From positions 1 to 5,998 of the forward strand of contig JAPCJV010000130.1 of assembly GCA_027886785.1 (NCBI GenBank): DNA of 5,998 nt. Direction: 5' to 3'. The stretch's first letter is position 1. Each line of letters opens with the position of its first letter. Origin of the DNA: Nitrososphaerota archaeon (GTDB lineage Archaea; Thermoproteota; Nitrososphaeria; Nitrososphaerales; CADDZS01). The notes under the pieces are model-generated. The model was not told the DNA's origin, made no database searches, and worked only from the letters and a program-made list of their open reading frames with translations. Shown here piece by piece: positions 5,610-5,998 of this stretch. A program made the position numbers and the translations under genes.

Positions 5610-5998
5610 TTAGTTGAGAATGTGCCACATGTCACGTATGTCAGAGTCTTTAGGGAACCGGTCTCGTAGAACAGGATAATAGGATTTCATCGCAACAGTT
5701 ACTATCTTCATGTTACGAATTGCACTCTCGAAATCCAAAAAAGAAATACCGTAATCTTTCGGCCGGAACTGGAGGCCGAATGAATCCAGGTCGCCAATTA
5801 TTTCCGACACATTGGCCCCATGAATGAAACCGCCTAAAACACAACCGGTCCCTAGAACTTCTCCATGAGAGAAGGTCTTTCCCGTCGCTTTCTCGAGGCT
5901 ATAGAAGAATACGTGCTCGATCCCCTCCTGCGGCCAGGTCCTTCCTTTATCGATGTACGGCCATTGCAGAGAGTTCAATTTGATGTGCATTTGCACCA
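5610..5998 (-). CDS. Iron-containing alcohol dehydrogenase / glycerol-1-phosphate dehydrogenase-like protein, C-terminal fragment
   Basis: This is the metal-binding C-terminal domain of a dehydroquinate-synthase-fold NAD(P)-dependent dehydrogenase; full-length relatives are about 350 aa and about 128 are seen here. Key sites are GIEHVFFY, with a metal-ligand His (residue 28 counted from the GTG at 5996), and FSHGE with the second His (residue 44), followed by a glycine-rich VLGTGCVLGG helix. The third ligand (an Asp) and the nucleotide-binding half lie beyond the window. The GTG at 5996 and ATG at 5990 are almost surely internal. The downstream RPKDYGI and YPVLRDRFP stretches point to the G1PDH-like branch rather than to classical Fe-ADH, but the segment does not closely match the archaeal lipid-forming enzyme as I know it. 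Substrate and pathway are therefore open. It is codirectional with the transporter operon but separated from it by 442 bp and a promoter. Confidence 0.75.
   Translation of the reverse strand, partial: VQMHIKLNSLQWPYIDKGRTWPQEGIEHVFFYSLEKATGKTFSHGEVLGTGCVLGGFIHGANVSEIIGDLDSFGLQFRPKDYGISFLDFESAIRNMKIVTVAMKSYYPVLRDRFPKDSDIRDMWHILN

Noticed and set aside
5424..5669. 81-residue plus-strand frame starting right after a TGA
   Set aside because: It overlaps the 3' end of the dehydrogenase by 60 bp, has no convincing promoter or ribosome site, and its translation is not recognisable.
5988..5996. GTG (5996) or ATG (5990) as the start of the dehydrogenase
   Set aside because: The family needs about 220 more residues upstream, including the nucleotide-binding domain and a metal-ligand Asp.

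Overview
The window looks archaeal. A clean archaeal TATA element (CTTATATATG on the minus strand) lies just upstream of the first operon gene, at a spacing that leaves almost no leader. Start codons are mostly not ATG, and Shine-Dalgarno sites are sparse. The solute-binding protein is rich in Asn, Thr and paired Cys, as in secreted archaeal proteins. A Nitrososphaerota (Thaumarchaeota)-like or other mesophilic archaeon is my guess, but base composition (moderate GC by eye) does not decide it.

Layout. Positions 1-1050 (+) hold the C-terminal part of an extracytoplasmic family-5 solute-binding protein. It is followed by a hairpin and T-rich terminator-like segment (about 1057-1106). On the opposite strand, reading leftward from the TATA box near 5205, is a compact four-gene transporter operon: inner-membrane permease 1 (DppB type, 5167-4145), permease 2 (DppC type, 4135-3242), ATPase 1 (OppD/DppD type, 3220-2168, probably starting further upstream at 3241) and ATPase 2 (OppF/DppF type, 2178-1171). 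The binding-protein gene and the operon converge, with about 120 bp between them. Positions 5168-5609 are mostly non-coding, holding the promoter, two small inverted repeats and perhaps a decayed reading frame. Positions 5610-5998 (-) hold the C-terminal third of an iron-containing alcohol dehydrogenase / glycerol-1-phosphate dehydrogenase-like protein cut by the window edge.

How the genes work together. The binding protein and the four operon genes supply every part of one peptide/nickel/opine-type (PepT family) ABC importer: capture outside the cell, a two-subunit channel and two different ATPases. The substrate (peptide, oligosaccharide or other) cannot be read from the sequence. The dehydrogenase fragment is codirectional with the operon but separated from it by about 440 bp and a promoter, so it is probably an independent unit.

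I did not find a convincing new system. The most checkable oddities are the probable ATT start of the OppD-type gene, three consecutive operon genes lying in one reading frame separated only by single stop codons, matching four-cysteine motifs in both ATPases, a roughly 30-residue basic insertion in the OppD-type ATPase, and competing hairpins after the binding-protein gene.
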